Source of the DNA: Aradus depressus
Taxonomy: Eukaryota; Arthropoda; Insecta; Hemiptera; Aradidae
Assembly: GCA_963662175.1 (NCBI GenBank)
Contig: OY759214.1
Span: forward strand, 6,448,001 to 6,512,000
Direction of reading: 5' to 3'
Length of the DNA: 64,000 bases
Part shown: positions 9,940-20,710 of the stretch, in pieces
How positions within the stretch are numbered: the first letter of the stretch is position 1
How the letters are laid out: each line of letters begins with the position of its first letter
The notes under the pieces: model-generated
The model's database searches: none
Told to the model about the DNA's origin: nothing
Seen by the model: only the letters and a program-made list of their open reading frames with translations
Made by a program: the position numbers and the translations under genes

Positions 9940-10085
9940 GAGGTTCTGTCGTGTAAAAGAAATTCACACAAACTCACAACACCGTCACCACACACATCCA
10001 CTCAAGTCATTATAAGGCCCTGAAGAAGAAAATAAATAGTTTTCGAAACGTTGGCCAAATTTTTGCATTTTCTTCTACACGACAT
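9940..10085 (+). mobile_element. Penelope-type terminal repeat fragment
   Basis: An isolated segment whose only recognisable feature is the CTGAAGA...GAAACGTTGG block, typical of Penelope-like terminal repeats. It interrupts an R copy: the R block ACGACATAACTTCCCC resumes at 10078. Confidence 0.4.
10016..10056 (+). ncRNA. Hammerhead-like motif, third family
   Basis: GGCC (10016-10019), core CTGAAGA (10020-10026), one extra A, helix II GAAAA/TTTTC (10028-10032 with 10040-10044), GAA, ACGT (10048-10051), T at the expected cleavage site, then GGCC (10053-10056), which pairs with the opening GGCC. Helix III is a loopless ACGT palindrome, so self-cleavage would need a dimer. Confidence 0.42.
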
Positions 10086-10419
10086 AACTTCCCCTATATG
10101 TCGTGTACCTGTGAAAGTAAAAAAAAAATAACAATAATAATGTGACAGGCTTAGCGATTTTATTTGACTTTTAAACGTCCATCATATTGTATAATATGTT
10201 TTGTAAATTATGTATTAAATTAAAATACGAAGCATAATGATAGATAATAAAGGAGGATCATTATGAAGGATGGTTTGTATGTGAGTGAGGATGACGTGTG
10301 GCTGAATGTGACAGAGAGGACGCAGGTCGGCCCAACCCGTGCTTCGTTAGGTAACTCCCGGCAAACCACTCCCTCAACTCTTCACACGGCAAAAGTCCGC
10401 AGGCAATCTTTTTTATTTC

Positions 10420-11038
10420 CCCAGCTAATCGAAGTATAGGGGAAGTTGTGTAATAGTTCAAAAATTCGATGCGGAGTTTAAAACGGAGTTTCATGTTTTT
10501 CGGCTTATAGCTTCCAAATATGATTCTCTGTGTGTCTGTGACACGATAATTCCGATAGAATGAATAAATCGACACGAAATTTTGTTTGTGAATCCAAAGC
10601 CCTCTAACGACGACACCCCGATTGATTTTCAGTGAGATCGACAAAGGGGAAAGGGAAGAATTAGTGGGGAGGCTTAACTCAAGAACTCCAATATTGGTGG
10701 CAATTGCAATGAACGTATTGACACGAAATTTCATTCGTAAATTCAAAGGACGACACCTGTTAATTTTTAACGGAATCCGCCGAATGGGAGGGGGATCAGA
10801 GAAAGAGCTTGACTTAAATATCCTGATTAATTACCGATGTAATGAATTTATCGACCCAAATGCGGGGTACATCCCGCCATTACATGTCATGCCGCCATTA
10901 CAAAAACTAAAAATGAATACAAGGTATTGTACAGTTAAAAACACCATACTAAATCTGTGCACTATAAGTATTTGGAATACAAATGTTAAATTTCATCAAA
11001 ATCCGGCAGAGAGTTTTGGAGGAGTTGGCCCGGAATGA
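10420..11038 (+). repeat. Family R copy, near full length
   Basis: Begins TTCCCCAGCTAATCGAAG, passes through CACGATAATTCCGATAGAATG, and repeats the ATTGACACGAAATTTC block about every 130-150 bases (10567, 10718, 10849). It ends in a unique segment. The long open frames across it are not protein-like and differ between copies. Confidence 0.6.
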
Positions 11039-11491
11039 AAAAAGTTAGCTAGCATTGTTAATTATCGACTCGATAAAAATTAAATTGTTAGGCCTATCTC
11101 CTCCGATTGCTTTGAACATTTAGCTTACAAATACAAAGCACAGCAAAAGCCAACAAAAGCATTCAGATATTCTAATTAATCTTACTGATCACACAAAATG
11201 CCTACCAAACGTTAGCCTAAAGACTTTACACCGCGATTTGAACATCACACCCATAGATGCAGCAGCCGTCAAACACTTATATTGATGCTTTTACAACAAA
11301 TTTCATATATATCTTTAACAATATATACGTAGTATAAAGGCGTGTTAAAAAAATATATAGATATATTTTATTCACAAAATGAAAAAAATCAAATTATGTT
11401 AACATTATTTACAATATTTTACAAATATTTCTTTTTGTTAAAATGTTCGTCATTACACATCGACACTTGAACACTAACCACTGACTGTCCT
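11039..11491. other. Unassigned AT-rich stretch
   Basis: No gene or repeat partner recognised. Confidence 0.4.
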
Positions 11492-11581
11492 TAGAGTGAC
11501 GAAAGAGCGCTCTGGTAGTAGGCGATATGACCTCGTAGTTAAAGCCCGGGCATGAGTCATAAAACCTAACCTAACCTAATA
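11492..11581 (+). repeat. SINE-A 3' end with CCTAA tail
   Basis: Body block GAGTGACGAAAGAGCGCTCT, then GTAGTAGGCGATATGACC, GCCCGGGCATGAGTCA and a tail of three CCTAA units. Confidence 0.7.
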
Positions 11582-12424
11582 TACAATCATATGTTCTGCA
11601 CTTACTTATCAGCTGGCAGGCGCGCAATGTTGTTTGGACTTGTGCTGTATCGTCGTTGTTCGGCTACAATCGCTACATATCCGTCAATCAACAATCCGGA
11701 ATTTTACATCTAAATTTACCCCAAAATCTCCCAAGAAGGTTAAAAAGAGGTTGGCACAGAGTTCTCCTGTTATGACAACACCGCATCATGCGCAGGTGAT
11801 CGTGTTTGGATCTTGCTCTGATGGCGTCTTTAATTCGTTGTAGTGTTACATTACTGATACCACGCAAGCTTATAAGTTATTCAAGCAAGTGTTGTGAAAA
11901 TTCACTCTAAATTATTGTATACAATTTTTAAGTAATAATAATTTAATATTTACCAAATTTATTCCGGATATTCCACTTGTGATAAAACTATGTTTATAGG
12001 ACCATCATAAGTATTGTCAAAAAAGTCATTTTAAATGAACAAATTCTCGATTTTAAGACATATTCATATTTAACTCAATACAAAATTATACAACGAGATA
12101 TAAGATTATAGATTTAAGTAACTTAAGTCATGCATATCTGTATATTTACATGTATCTTATTTGATATGTATCTTTTTTAGTTATCATAATCAGAGCCTAC
12201 GGAGTGTCACCACTGGTTGATTTCTCTTCTCTTGAATTTTTAATCATTTTTTCTCTCTTAAAATATTTGCTTGTTTAGTATATCCTTTATACAGTTTTGT
12301 AAATATCTGTATATAACAGAAAAAAAAGTTATCATAAACCGATTGTATCAACACAATGTTTACACATACATATGAGAGTACTGATTGAACTCATGCGAAT
12401 TTAATATATATATATACTATAAAA
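11582..12424. other. Unassigned stretch
   Basis: The first 250 bases are less AT-rich but show no domain. The rest is AT-rich with no structure seen. Confidence 0.35.
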
Positions 12425-12527
12425 TAGAACTAAAAACTAACATTACAAGAAAACAATATAACAAATGTACAATATATAGCTATGTAGGAAGTTATTTAAC
12501 CAAGATTAATATTGCCATGGATATTTG

Positions 12528-12757
12528 TTATCTGAAAGGGATTAACAAAGGAGAAAATTTGAAGTGTGTCTGGTCGTTTAAACAATTCCCATTTTTTCGA
12601 GTCCTATTAATTTCTAGCTGTTCTAGAGAATCTAATGGTCTACCTTTTTCACATAAGTGGAGGTATTTTATGCCGGTTGTTTCATTGAATGAGTGACCAA
12701 TATCATTTATATGTTTCGCAAATGTAGATTTTACCCCTTTCCTTACTATATCAGTTG
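12528..12757 (-). pseudogene. Inverted second copy of the endonuclease C-terminus
   Basis: Minus-strand frame with STFAKHINDIGHSFNETTG and LEINRTRKNGNCLND, the mirror of 12872-13126. It belongs to the left arm of element 2. The codons beyond it (to 12857) are unrelated spacer sequence. Confidence 0.6.
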
Positions 12758-12871
12758 TCCCAATAGTTACAAAAAAGCAATGTTTTACTCTATGTTCCAC
12801 AGAGCTTACAATATACCTATGGATACAGAAGATAGGCTTAAGGAGATCGCATATCATATTGAGATATCATA

Positions 12872-13126
12872 TTCAGAGAACGAATAAAAGAGCACATAAC
12901 TGATATAGTAAGGAAAGGGGAAAAATCCACATTTGCGAAACATATAAATGATATGGGTCACTCATTCAATGAAACAACCGGCATAAAATACCTCCACTTA
13001 TGTGAAAAAGGTAGACCATTAGATTCTCTAGAACAGCTAGAAATTAATAGGACTCGAAAAAATGGGAATTGTGTAAACGACCAGACACACTTCAAATTTT
13101 CTCCTTTATTAATCCCTTTCAGATAA
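12872..13126 (+). pseudogene. Penelope-like endonuclease C-terminus
   Basis: An 84-codon frame without its own start matches the second half of the GIY-YIG domain of element 1: RERIKEHITDIVRKG, then STFAKHIND, TGIKYLHLCEKGRPLDSLEQ, LEINRTRKNGNC and NDQTHFKFSPLL before a stop. The GVY and YIG strands are missing. Compared with element 1 the motif order is the same but many residues differ, so the two elements are different subfamilies. The inverted arm at 12528-12757 encodes the same stretch on the minus strand with two or more substitutions. It is a truncated, non-functional relic. Confidence 0.7.
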
Positions 13127-13394
13127 CAAATATCCATAGCAACATTAATCTAGGTTAAATAACTTCCTACATAGCTATATATTGTACATTTATTATATTG
13201 TTTTCTTGTAATGTTAGTTTTTAGTTCTATTTAATTTTATTTTCTTGGTTTTCAAATAAGTGCACAGTTAGATATTACAGTTAGAATATAGACTTCCATC
13301 CCCCTGGTTTTAACAGAGGAAGGGGACCCTTTCACCTCAGGTACTCTTAGGTTAATATAAATATGTATGCCTGGCAAATATCTGAATTATTGTT

Positions 13395-13440
13395 GAACAT
13401 CCTGCTGACGATGGCGTAAACCGAAACCGTTGCACATTTA
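13395..13440 (+). ncRNA. Degenerate hammerhead-like motif, element 2
   Basis: Core CTGACGA (13405-13411), extra T, GGC, loop GTAA, then ACC where the sister copy at 41681 has GCC, so one helix II pair is lost. By alignment with the sister copy the cleavage-site base is G (13432), which is not permitted in active hammerheads. Probably inactive. Confidence 0.4.
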
Positions 13441-13883
13441 AGTATATGTTTGTGGAATTGGACAATATAAGTGTTCAAAAAAAAAAAAAAGTGTTTTATC
13501 TATCATTTTATTTTACTCCTAGTAAAATTGAAATTCTTAACTTAGATGGTTTTACATCTCAAACGATTTTATGACATCTATCTAATTAATAAGAAACTGT
13601 CCATCGAATATCGATTTTTTTATAGGTCAAAATAAATGAGGTCCTTAATGGCAATGAAAATGTATAACAACTAATAAAATTAAATAACAGGAAGTGGAGG
13701 GTTGCCAAGGAAGACTAAACATAAAATTAATTTCATAAGTTCTAATTCCTAGTGTACGGTTTATCGGATTTTCATGAAATTTCATATGTAATATCCTTAT
13801 AAGTCTGGTTTTATTAACCTGTTAATTTTATTAATTAGATATTAAAGAATAATACATCAATGAATAGTTACTTCAATATATGA

Positions 13884-13945
13884 TATACTGTATTGTCTGT
13901 ATTGTATATACTGTATTGTCTGTATTGTATATACTGTATTGTCTG
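13884..13945. repeat. 23-bp tandem repeat
   Basis: About 2.7 copies of TATACTGTATTGTCTGTATTG plus TA, units starting at 13884, 13907 and 13930. Confidence 0.8.
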
Positions 13946-13985
13946 GTTGGATAATAAAACTGGACAGTGAATATTATGGTGTGTG

Positions 13986-14090
13986 CTACACTCTGTTGCT
14001 GAATACACCAACTTCCACAACCTCTTCCAGCCCTCCTGGCTACACTCTGTTGGTGAATACACCAATTTCCACAACCTCTTCCAGCCCTCC
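13986..14090. repeat. 54-bp tandem duplication
   Basis: Two units beginning CTACACTCTGTTG at 13986 and 14040, differing at a few positions. The period is a multiple of three and the duplicate is open in one frame, but nothing else suggests coding. Confidence 0.75.
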
Positions 14091-14241
14091 TCTCAACATC
14101 AGAAACATATCAACCTTTCACATCAGTATTATCTCATAAAATAAATTTATATCAAGAGTTTTATGTATTTGTCTGCTTATTTTTTTATTATCAAGGGAAA
14201 ATGGCTGAACACATTTCTGTAACTTCATATTTTGAATCTGC

Positions 14242-15111
14242 TGTGATAAAGAAAGTTATGTAAAATAAAATAAATAAAAAATAATTAAATAAAATTATTC
14301 AATAAATATTACCACATTTCCTGTAGAAATTATAGCTGGTCTTCTATTAAATTTTGATTTCTACAGTAGTTTTCGAAAAGGACCCTAAGAAAGTATCATA
14401 AGTTCAAGATGTGCAATTTTGAAGAAAGTGCACTTATTTGAAAAAATTCCAATTAATAATTATTTAATTTGGATTTCTTTTAAATAATGAGATGCCATCT
14501 TGTTTTCCTAAATTTGCAGAAATGTTCAATTTAATCCAAAGGTATAAATTATCTTACTTGGTTCACAGGGAAAATTAATAGCATAGAATAAGAAAAATTT
14601 AATTTAACCTACATTATAAATAAAATCAAAATATCAACATCAAATGATAATAAAATTATTTACAATAAAGAAAAATCTTATAAGCTAATTTCTACATCTA
14701 CCTTAGTTTCTTTTCTTTTTAAATATTGTGGCCATTCTTTAATTCAATGTTATTTTTGAGCATATAAACATATAAATAAATAAAAGTACCTTTGCGCCTC
14801 CACTTCACTGTTGTTTCACACCTACTTGGTTCACCCTTAAGCCTAAAAACACTTCTATCTCTGGACCTTCACATCTCAACTTACAATCAGACTGTTTTCA
14901 CACTATTTTAAAACAGCTGATCGTCTTCTTTTGTCCCCATTCTTTGGTTGTTCACATTTCGTTTTAAAACAAAATGCGACCAGTCCATATTTGTATATCC
15001 ATTCACCAACTAAGTTACTTCACTCCTAACAGCTGTTTTTATACAAATAATAATAATTGGTTTTATAATTTATTAATAATCTTAATGTTTGTAAACTTTT
15101 TTTACATCACA
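14242..15111 (+). mobile_element. Family T inverted-repeat element, copy 1
   Basis: Bounded by TGTGATAAAGAAAG and TTTTTTTACATCACA. Internal landmarks shared with the other copies: TTTCCTGTAGAAATT, ATTTCTACAGTAGTTTTCG, AGATGCCAT, ATCCAAAGGTAT and CTTAAGCCTAAA. No coding sequence. Likely a large non-autonomous DNA transposon. Confidence 0.6.
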
Positions 15112-15424
15112 TTGCCTATCAGGTTTTAGGATACAAAATCACTGAATAAGAGGGAGGGGGTTTACTTAGAGAACAAAACAATTATTTAAAGTTTTCTATT
15201 ACTTTTTTACTAATCGTCCATATTTATAATCGGTAAAAAATCTTATGGTTACATATATTTTGATGATAATGATGGTCAATATCTACAAAGATAAGTAAAT
15301 ACAAGTAAAAATAAATAAAATGTTCTTGTAAAATCGTGAAGAATATGAACAAAATAATTTATAAATTCACAATGAGTGAAATATATATACGGTCGTAATA
15401 GCATCGCATCTAACAGGGAAAGAG

Positions 15425-15600
15425 CAACCCGAACTGTTCGTGTGGTGGCATCGAGCCTGCAGAACATGTGATCCTCGAATGTCCGCTGTGCGACCAACCA
15501 GAATCCTACCTTTACAGATGGAATTTATTGATCCGAGACCTATATTCAAACATCCAGTCGAAACAGTTATGCAATCGGTCAAAAATTCGATGTTGAATTT
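15425..15600 (+). pseudogene. LINE C-terminal zinc-knuckle relic
   Basis: One frame reads CSCGGIEPAEHVILECPLC between about 15436 and 15493, followed by DQPESYLYRWNLL. A Cys-x-Cys...His...Cys arrangement of this form ends the ORF2 protein of several insect non-LTR retrotransposon clades (R1, I and Jockey types). The surrounding frame is broken. Downstream (15560-15650) the sequence turns into family R wording (CGGTCAAAAATTCGATGTTG). Only the final tail of the polyprotein is preserved. Confidence 0.5.
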
Positions 15601-15740
15601 TCAAAGGAATTTCGTGTTTTCTGACTGCCTAGAACCCAAAAATAAAAAAAAATAAATAATAATTTTTGTCTTTTAGTCTGCCAACATGATAGACTATTAT
15701 TATAGTTATTTGTTAGTTGTGACTCAAGTTCGGGTTTGAA

Positions 15741-16040
15741 CATCGTGGTCATATCGCCTACTACCAGAGTGCTCTTTCGTCGCTCTGTTCAACTTGAGCC
15801 CGACTCTACTGCGGGAGTTCTATATGTTGCCAACCCAGGTTTAGTCCTAGGATAAGGAGTCCTTAACGAATACCTGATATCGTACACGCTCGGGACCATC
15901 GCTTAACGTCCCATCTAAAGGACGGCGTGCTCAATTTTTTTTTTTTTTTTACTTTCCGGATAAAAAACGTATAGGCTTTTACCGGGTTTCGATGTGAGCT
16001 TAGTAGGCAAGTACGCTACCTCTAGCAGCTACCGGCGCCC
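15741..16040 (-). repeat. SINE-A, near full length
   Basis: Minus-strand copy from the tail region to the tRNA-like head, whose GCTAGAGGTAGC-like A-box region lies near 16015-16040 and a degenerate B box (GAAACCCGGTAA) near 15980. A T-run of about 18 interrupts the body. Boundaries are approximate. Confidence 0.65.
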
Positions 16041-16133
16041 ACGAGTCACAGTCACACTATAACTACACTATACTACGTATACCTAGTCCTGCAATTCATA
16101 GGTATTGTTTACATAGGTCTCACCTAGATCAGA

Positions 16134-16580
16134 TTGTTTACTTTGCACATCAGGCTAATAATCCCAATTAGTTTGTATTTTTCTTTAGCTCAGTTAACAT
16201 GCGAGTGGGGTGCAATAGAAAGAAAAGTTGGAAAATCGAACTCAGAGATTTTCAGCACTTTGGAACCTTTGAGTATTAGCCCTATGTTCGTGTATCGCAC
16301 TATGAATAGTTACAATGAGACCCTATCTCTATGTGACAGACCTCGATTAGGCCGTCCCCGCACTCCATTAGATCCATTTTTGCGAAAAAGGAGTTAAAAC
16401 ATCTGCTAAAAATTATCAGGACGATATCTTGGAACCTGTTGTGAAGCCTCTGAATGATACTCTGCTGGAAATCACTGAGGTTATCAGCAGGATTCACTCC
16501 TGCTCATAAGGCTAGGTCAACTCAGCACGTTGATTCAAAAACGCATAAGGGCGCCACGTATTGAATTTCAGAATAATCGT
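16134..16580 (+). pseudogene. mariner/Tc1-type transposase relic
   Basis: The first part (to 16397) encodes a helix-turn-helix region typical of mariner-type transposases: EIFSTLEPLSISPMFVYRT, SYNETLSL, then DRPRLGRPRTP. Right after it, in another frame, come EKGVKTSAKNYQDDILEPVV, a QQDS and, after one more frameshift, TPAHKARSTQH, corresponding to the catalytic region around the second and third acidic residues. The middle of the protein is deleted. In intact relatives the enzyme cuts and pastes the element at TA sites. This copy is dead, and its terminal inverted repeats were not found. Confidence 0.65.
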
Positions 16581-17509
16581 GAGAGGGCGAAACTAAACTT
16601 AGTTATAAACAATTGGTTCACAGACGCGTTTTTTTAAACTCAGTCTAGGATTTTCTTTCCTAACGGCAGGAATCGACTTGGACCAAAAGACTTGAGAAGA
16701 AAATTTTTTCTTTTCTTTTCTCGAAGTTTATAGACCTAAGACACTGTAGAAAGTGGTCGTCATTGTCTCCAGAATGGAAGGTCAAAAAGAGAAGAAAGAC
16801 GTTTTTTTAAAGAGCCGCAACGAAGCAGCAGACAAAATGGCCTAAAAAACAGTGTGAACCCAATCTAAAGGAGAGTCAAGAAGAAAGAATATAAAAATAA
16901 ATAAATAAAAAATGGTTGGGAACCTCGTAATGAGAAGTGGATGAGGAGGATTAGTTTCAGAGGAAAGCAATCAGAGACGTATCGGCTGATCGAGGTGCTG
17001 TCGTGTGGCTGATTAATTGCTGTATCCTCTTTGTTCCTGACACAAAGGAGAAGGGGTTCACGCCCGGGCATCCTGCGGTGCGCCATGCCTTCCTTCACCT
17101 AAACCCCTTGTATGAGCCATGACCATATACGAACGAAAGGCAATGGCAGAGCCCAGAGAAGGGGTGAGTAGCCTTCCTAGCATGAGGGGACAGCTATGGA
17201 GAACCATGAAGCTACATGGACGATAATTCAAGCAAAATTAGGAAAATGTACGATGTACGATTATAATAACGATAAAAAATAAAAATTTTTACTTTATTCA
17301 AATTCAAACCATTTCAAAATTTCCCGCTTATTTTATGTAACTGTAGGTCTCTATATGCAGCGATAGATCGTTGTTCAGAGTATCGATTCAACACTATCTT
17401 CATAGTTGTATTCAAAGAGCAAACTATTTGAATGTCCTCTGCTAATCTTATAAAATATAAGAACTGTGGTCGTATACAATTATTCTATTTAAAGTATTAT
17501 TTTTATAAG
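16581..17509. other. Unassigned stretch
   Basis: 16600-16850 may contain more mariner debris. 16900-17170 is less AT-rich, with no recognised domain. The rest is AT-rich. Confidence 0.3.
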
Positions 17510-17559
17510 ATCTGTTTTTAAATATTTATATATATATATGTAAATATTTAAAAACAGAT
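17510..17559. repeat. 19-bp perfect inverted repeat
   Basis: ATCTGTTTTTAAATATTTA at 17510-17528 and its complement at 17541-17559 around a (TA)n loop. It is AT-rich and could be simple-sequence noise. Confidence 0.5.
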
Positions 17560-18317
17560 ATAAATATATTTATTCAATATTCTATGTGAAAACGTTTTTT
17601 GTCATATGGAACTAAAAGTGAGATTAAGAGAGATTAATAAGTTAATAATGAGAGGTTTTAATTAAAAGTTAGCACGAAATGCAATAATATTGCAACGAGA
17701 TTTGTTCGATTTGTAAGAATTATTATTGAAATAAACAAAGTTCATATAGTCCACGACCAAACATGATTTTTTTAATTTTTAATTTTAATAAGAAACTTGT
17801 ATAATCATTTAGTACGATTTAAAAAAAAAAAATGTACGATAAAACGTACGATAATTTAATTTTTCACCGTACGATAATCGTACGATAATTTTCGATATCT
17901 CGATACGATATGTTGTAGTCAAGAATCTGGCAACACTTGTGTGGACAGCCATGCAAGAAGAATGATCGTCTGGGATTGGAGGGAGGCGGAGGAAATCCAA
18001 GTCACCTCGAATAGTAAATCCAATAATAAGTCTCGACCTCCATTTAGAGGACAATATCAGGTAGGTGAACCTACCTTCCAGGTGGTATACCTTATGTCAT
18101 GATGTTGGCATAAATGGAGCAAAGCTAGCTGAATGCCAACAGGACATATCTCTCGAAATAAAAAATAAATGTTCCTTTTTGTAAATAATAAAACTATTTT
18201 CACTTGCATGATGGAATAATTTAGTGACATAAAACATTTCCCTACTAGAGGTCGTGCGGATCCTGGTGAAGCTTGACCTTGGGCAGAGAAAGCAGTTCGA
18301 TAATATTTTATTTCGAC

Positions 18318-18600
18318 CCTAAAACAATGTGACAAGAACATTTTCCCAACAATTCACAGGTTTTTGAAAATTGGAGCAACACTTCTAGTTTCTGTAGCAA
18401 CAAGTGAATGGTCTTTCTCAACCCTTAGATGGATGAAAAGCTATATCAGAAATAGTACTAGCCAAGACAGATTGAATGGATTAGCCCTGATGTCAATACA
18501 CAGAGACATTCATCTAGACCCTGAAACAGTTTTAAACAAGCTTGCACAATCAATCAATCAAATTAATCCCCCCGAAATAAAATCTTGGGCACGCCCCTGA
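18318..18600 (+). pseudogene. hAT transposase C-terminal dimerisation domain relic
   Basis: The frame reads NIFPTIHRFLKIGATLLVSV, ATSEWSFSTLRWMKSYIR, then SQDRLNGLALMSIHRDI and ends at a stop after SWARP. This is the conserved C-terminal dimerisation region of hAT transposases and related ZMYM1-like proteins, where the usual motif contains S-x-ERSFS-x-LRR. Here ER has become EW and the second Arg has become Trp, so conserved positions are degraded. An in-frame stop lies upstream near 18310, and no catalytic region was found within several hundred bases. A 5'-truncated relic. Confidence 0.65.
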
Positions 18601-18794
18601 TTTCGGTACTCGGAGTTGTAGTCTACAGTATCTCTAGGAATTTGAAACTGCATCTAAACGACTATAATAAGATCTGTTCTTTTTTATCGTGAGACACAGG
18701 ACATTCACAAAGAACCAAAAATGAAAATTTAAATGATTGAAATAATAATAAATACAATGAAGAGGTGAGAAGTGCATGCTAAATTACTCACTGC

Positions 18795-19000
18795 CAGATG
18801 AAGGGTGCTCCAGTGGGCAGGAGACATCATAAGGAGTGCCCTTAACAGAGCGAGAAGGGCTATGACCCCAAGGAAGAGCTCGGCTCCGCAAGTTGCAGAC
18901 TATCGAGAGGGACGCAGTAGAGTTCCATGTGGAAAACTGGAGGGAAGCAGCCCTAGGCCGGGTCAGCACGTTGTCTGGTGCCGGCCAGAAGAGACACTCC
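18795..19000 (+). pseudogene. Possible RTE-type LINE C-terminal relic
   Basis: One frame has LQWAGDIIR and another has LQTIERDAVEF and VENWREAALGRV. In RTE-type LINEs the end of ORF2 contains LRWAGH...R and a later D...NWR...A-DR block, so these look like two pieces of one relic separated by a frameshift. The region is less AT-rich than its flanks. The assignment rests on short motifs only. Confidence 0.35.
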
Positions 19001-19005
19001 TTCCT

Positions 19006-19145
19006 CGCTCTAGTGGACATGAGCCCGACTCTACTATGGGTCTACCCAACTTGTGTTAGGTTTAGAGTCCTTAACAAATATCTGTCGTCACCCTGGCTAG
19101 AGTCCATTGCTTAACGTCCCATCCGAAGGAACGCATGCTCAAGGT
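19006..19145 (-). repeat. SINE-A fragment
   Basis: Blocks CTCTAGTGGACATGAGCCCG, TTGCTTAACGTCCCATCCGA and GCATGCTCAAGG are present. Head and tail are missing. Confidence 0.65.
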
Positions 19146-20710
19146 TTCTTTTTCATCTTCACCAATAATCACCCTCCAAAACTTAGGCTTATGTATTATT
19201 TCTATTAGTCTTTTTACTGCATTAGAAGACAATTTAACGTTAATCTTAAGAAAACGTGCTCATTAACAAAGGATGAACCTCCGATTATTCGTCCCTGTCT
19301 TCGCAAATATTTAAAAATTAAGTGCTTAATCGATTAAGAATAATAATTAATTAGTATAAACTATTTCTCCTTCCACTCGACCGTTCAGAAAATGTAACGC
19401 ACCTTGTACAGAGTGACAGGTACCTGGTGACACTTAAAGACGTCATAGTACTCGTCAAAGAACAAAATGAGTCCTATAAACACCGCTCCGAGCCTCCACT
19501 ATTTTGAGCGATATAACATTATACCGTTTTGAGGGATATAACATTATACCGGTCTTTTTCCATCTTATTGCTAGCTCAAATCTAATGTTCAGTTAAAAAT
19601 AATGATTTTTGGTGATGTCTTTGAACCCCCGGACAAAAGATGTTTCCATTAGATTATCCTTCACCATCTTCATTCCCAAAGAAAACAAAAAAAAAATATG
19701 TATTTCTCTTTTTCCGCGCAAACAGATTAATTATGTACATATTTTGAGATAAAGTCTTCATTAGAAACAAATGTCATTTCTATCCTCATTATTTTGACTG
19801 AGTGACTTCTAAATGAATGCTGAAAGCATTTTGAATTCCCACATAAATTGTAGCTAATGAATGTTGAACTATTTCAGCTATTTGTGAATGAGTGCTACGG
19901 TACATTCTTTCTTAGATCTTCAATGTCTGTAGCTGAACAGAGGCGCTCCGAGAATTTCAACCAATGGGTGAAGGGTAACAAATATTGTACCTACAGAAAC
20001 GCGTAAAAAACAATAGGATTTGCGATTTGATCGATTAAAATAAATACATATATTTTTTTTGAATTATGAATGAAATTATTGTTCACTAACAATCGAGATA
20101 TTGCTAATCATATGCTCAGTTGGTAATGTTACTCAGTCTATGTTGCTCATCAACAATCCTCGCTTCTCTTAATTATATTTTTGGTTTTTTTTCGACAATT
20201 CTTGTGTTTGTTAGTCAACTGAGGGGGGGTTAAAAAGTGTGGTGGATAATGTCATAGCAAAATAAAAACGTACAAAGATTTGATTAATTTGTGTTATTTA
20301 GTCGGCTTTCGAAGTTGGCCTCATCATAAGCTTTCCATAAATATTCCATAATTTGGTTAAAAGATATAAACGTTCTAAAGGCAAAAATAAGTACATACCA
20401 ACATTATTTATATGCTCTAAAATTAATTGTTCATGAAAAATAAATTCAATTACCTACCAAATAAGTAACATAAAATGAATGGCTCATCTAGGAACAATTT
20501 ATTTATTTTTAATATAGATTTTAAGGTAGAGAAGAAATATAAAAATTCTATATACTAAGAAGTTAATTCACTGATATGAATAAATCTTAGGCTTATAAAA
20601 TTTATAAGAATCTTATATTTAATGTAAATCGCATAGAGTTATAAAGTACCTATATTTCTATTATTTGTAGTTTTTAATTAATAAAAAAAAAAATATATAT
20701 ATATATATAT
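19146..20710. other. Long stretch without a recognised gene
   Basis: AT-rich. It contains a perfect-length 25-bp tandem pair (19502-19551, listed separately) and an (AT)n run at 20692-20710. Nothing else is supported. Confidence 0.4.
19502..19551. repeat. 25-bp tandem duplication
   Basis: TTTTGAGCGATATAACATTA... repeated twice with one C-to-G difference. Units are 19502-19526 and 19527-19551. Confidence 0.8.

Larger units (their letters stand above)
12425..13490 (+). mobile_element. Penelope-like element 2 with inverted arms
   Basis: Arms 12425-12756 and 12898-13229 are inverted copies of about 332 bases that both include the 3' end of the endonuclease frame. Downstream of the right arm (13230-13490) is the terminal repeat with a ribozyme-like motif, ending near GTGTTTTATCTATCATTTTA. 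That terminal repeat recurs at 41560-41795. Confidence 0.7.

Noticed and set aside
10261..10746. 161-codon minus-strand frame
   Set aside because: It covers family R. Other R copies have stops at corresponding places, and the composition is not protein-like.
11555..11581. Telomeric array
   Set aside because: Only two or three CCTAA units, always at the end of SINE-A. This is an element tail, not a telomere.
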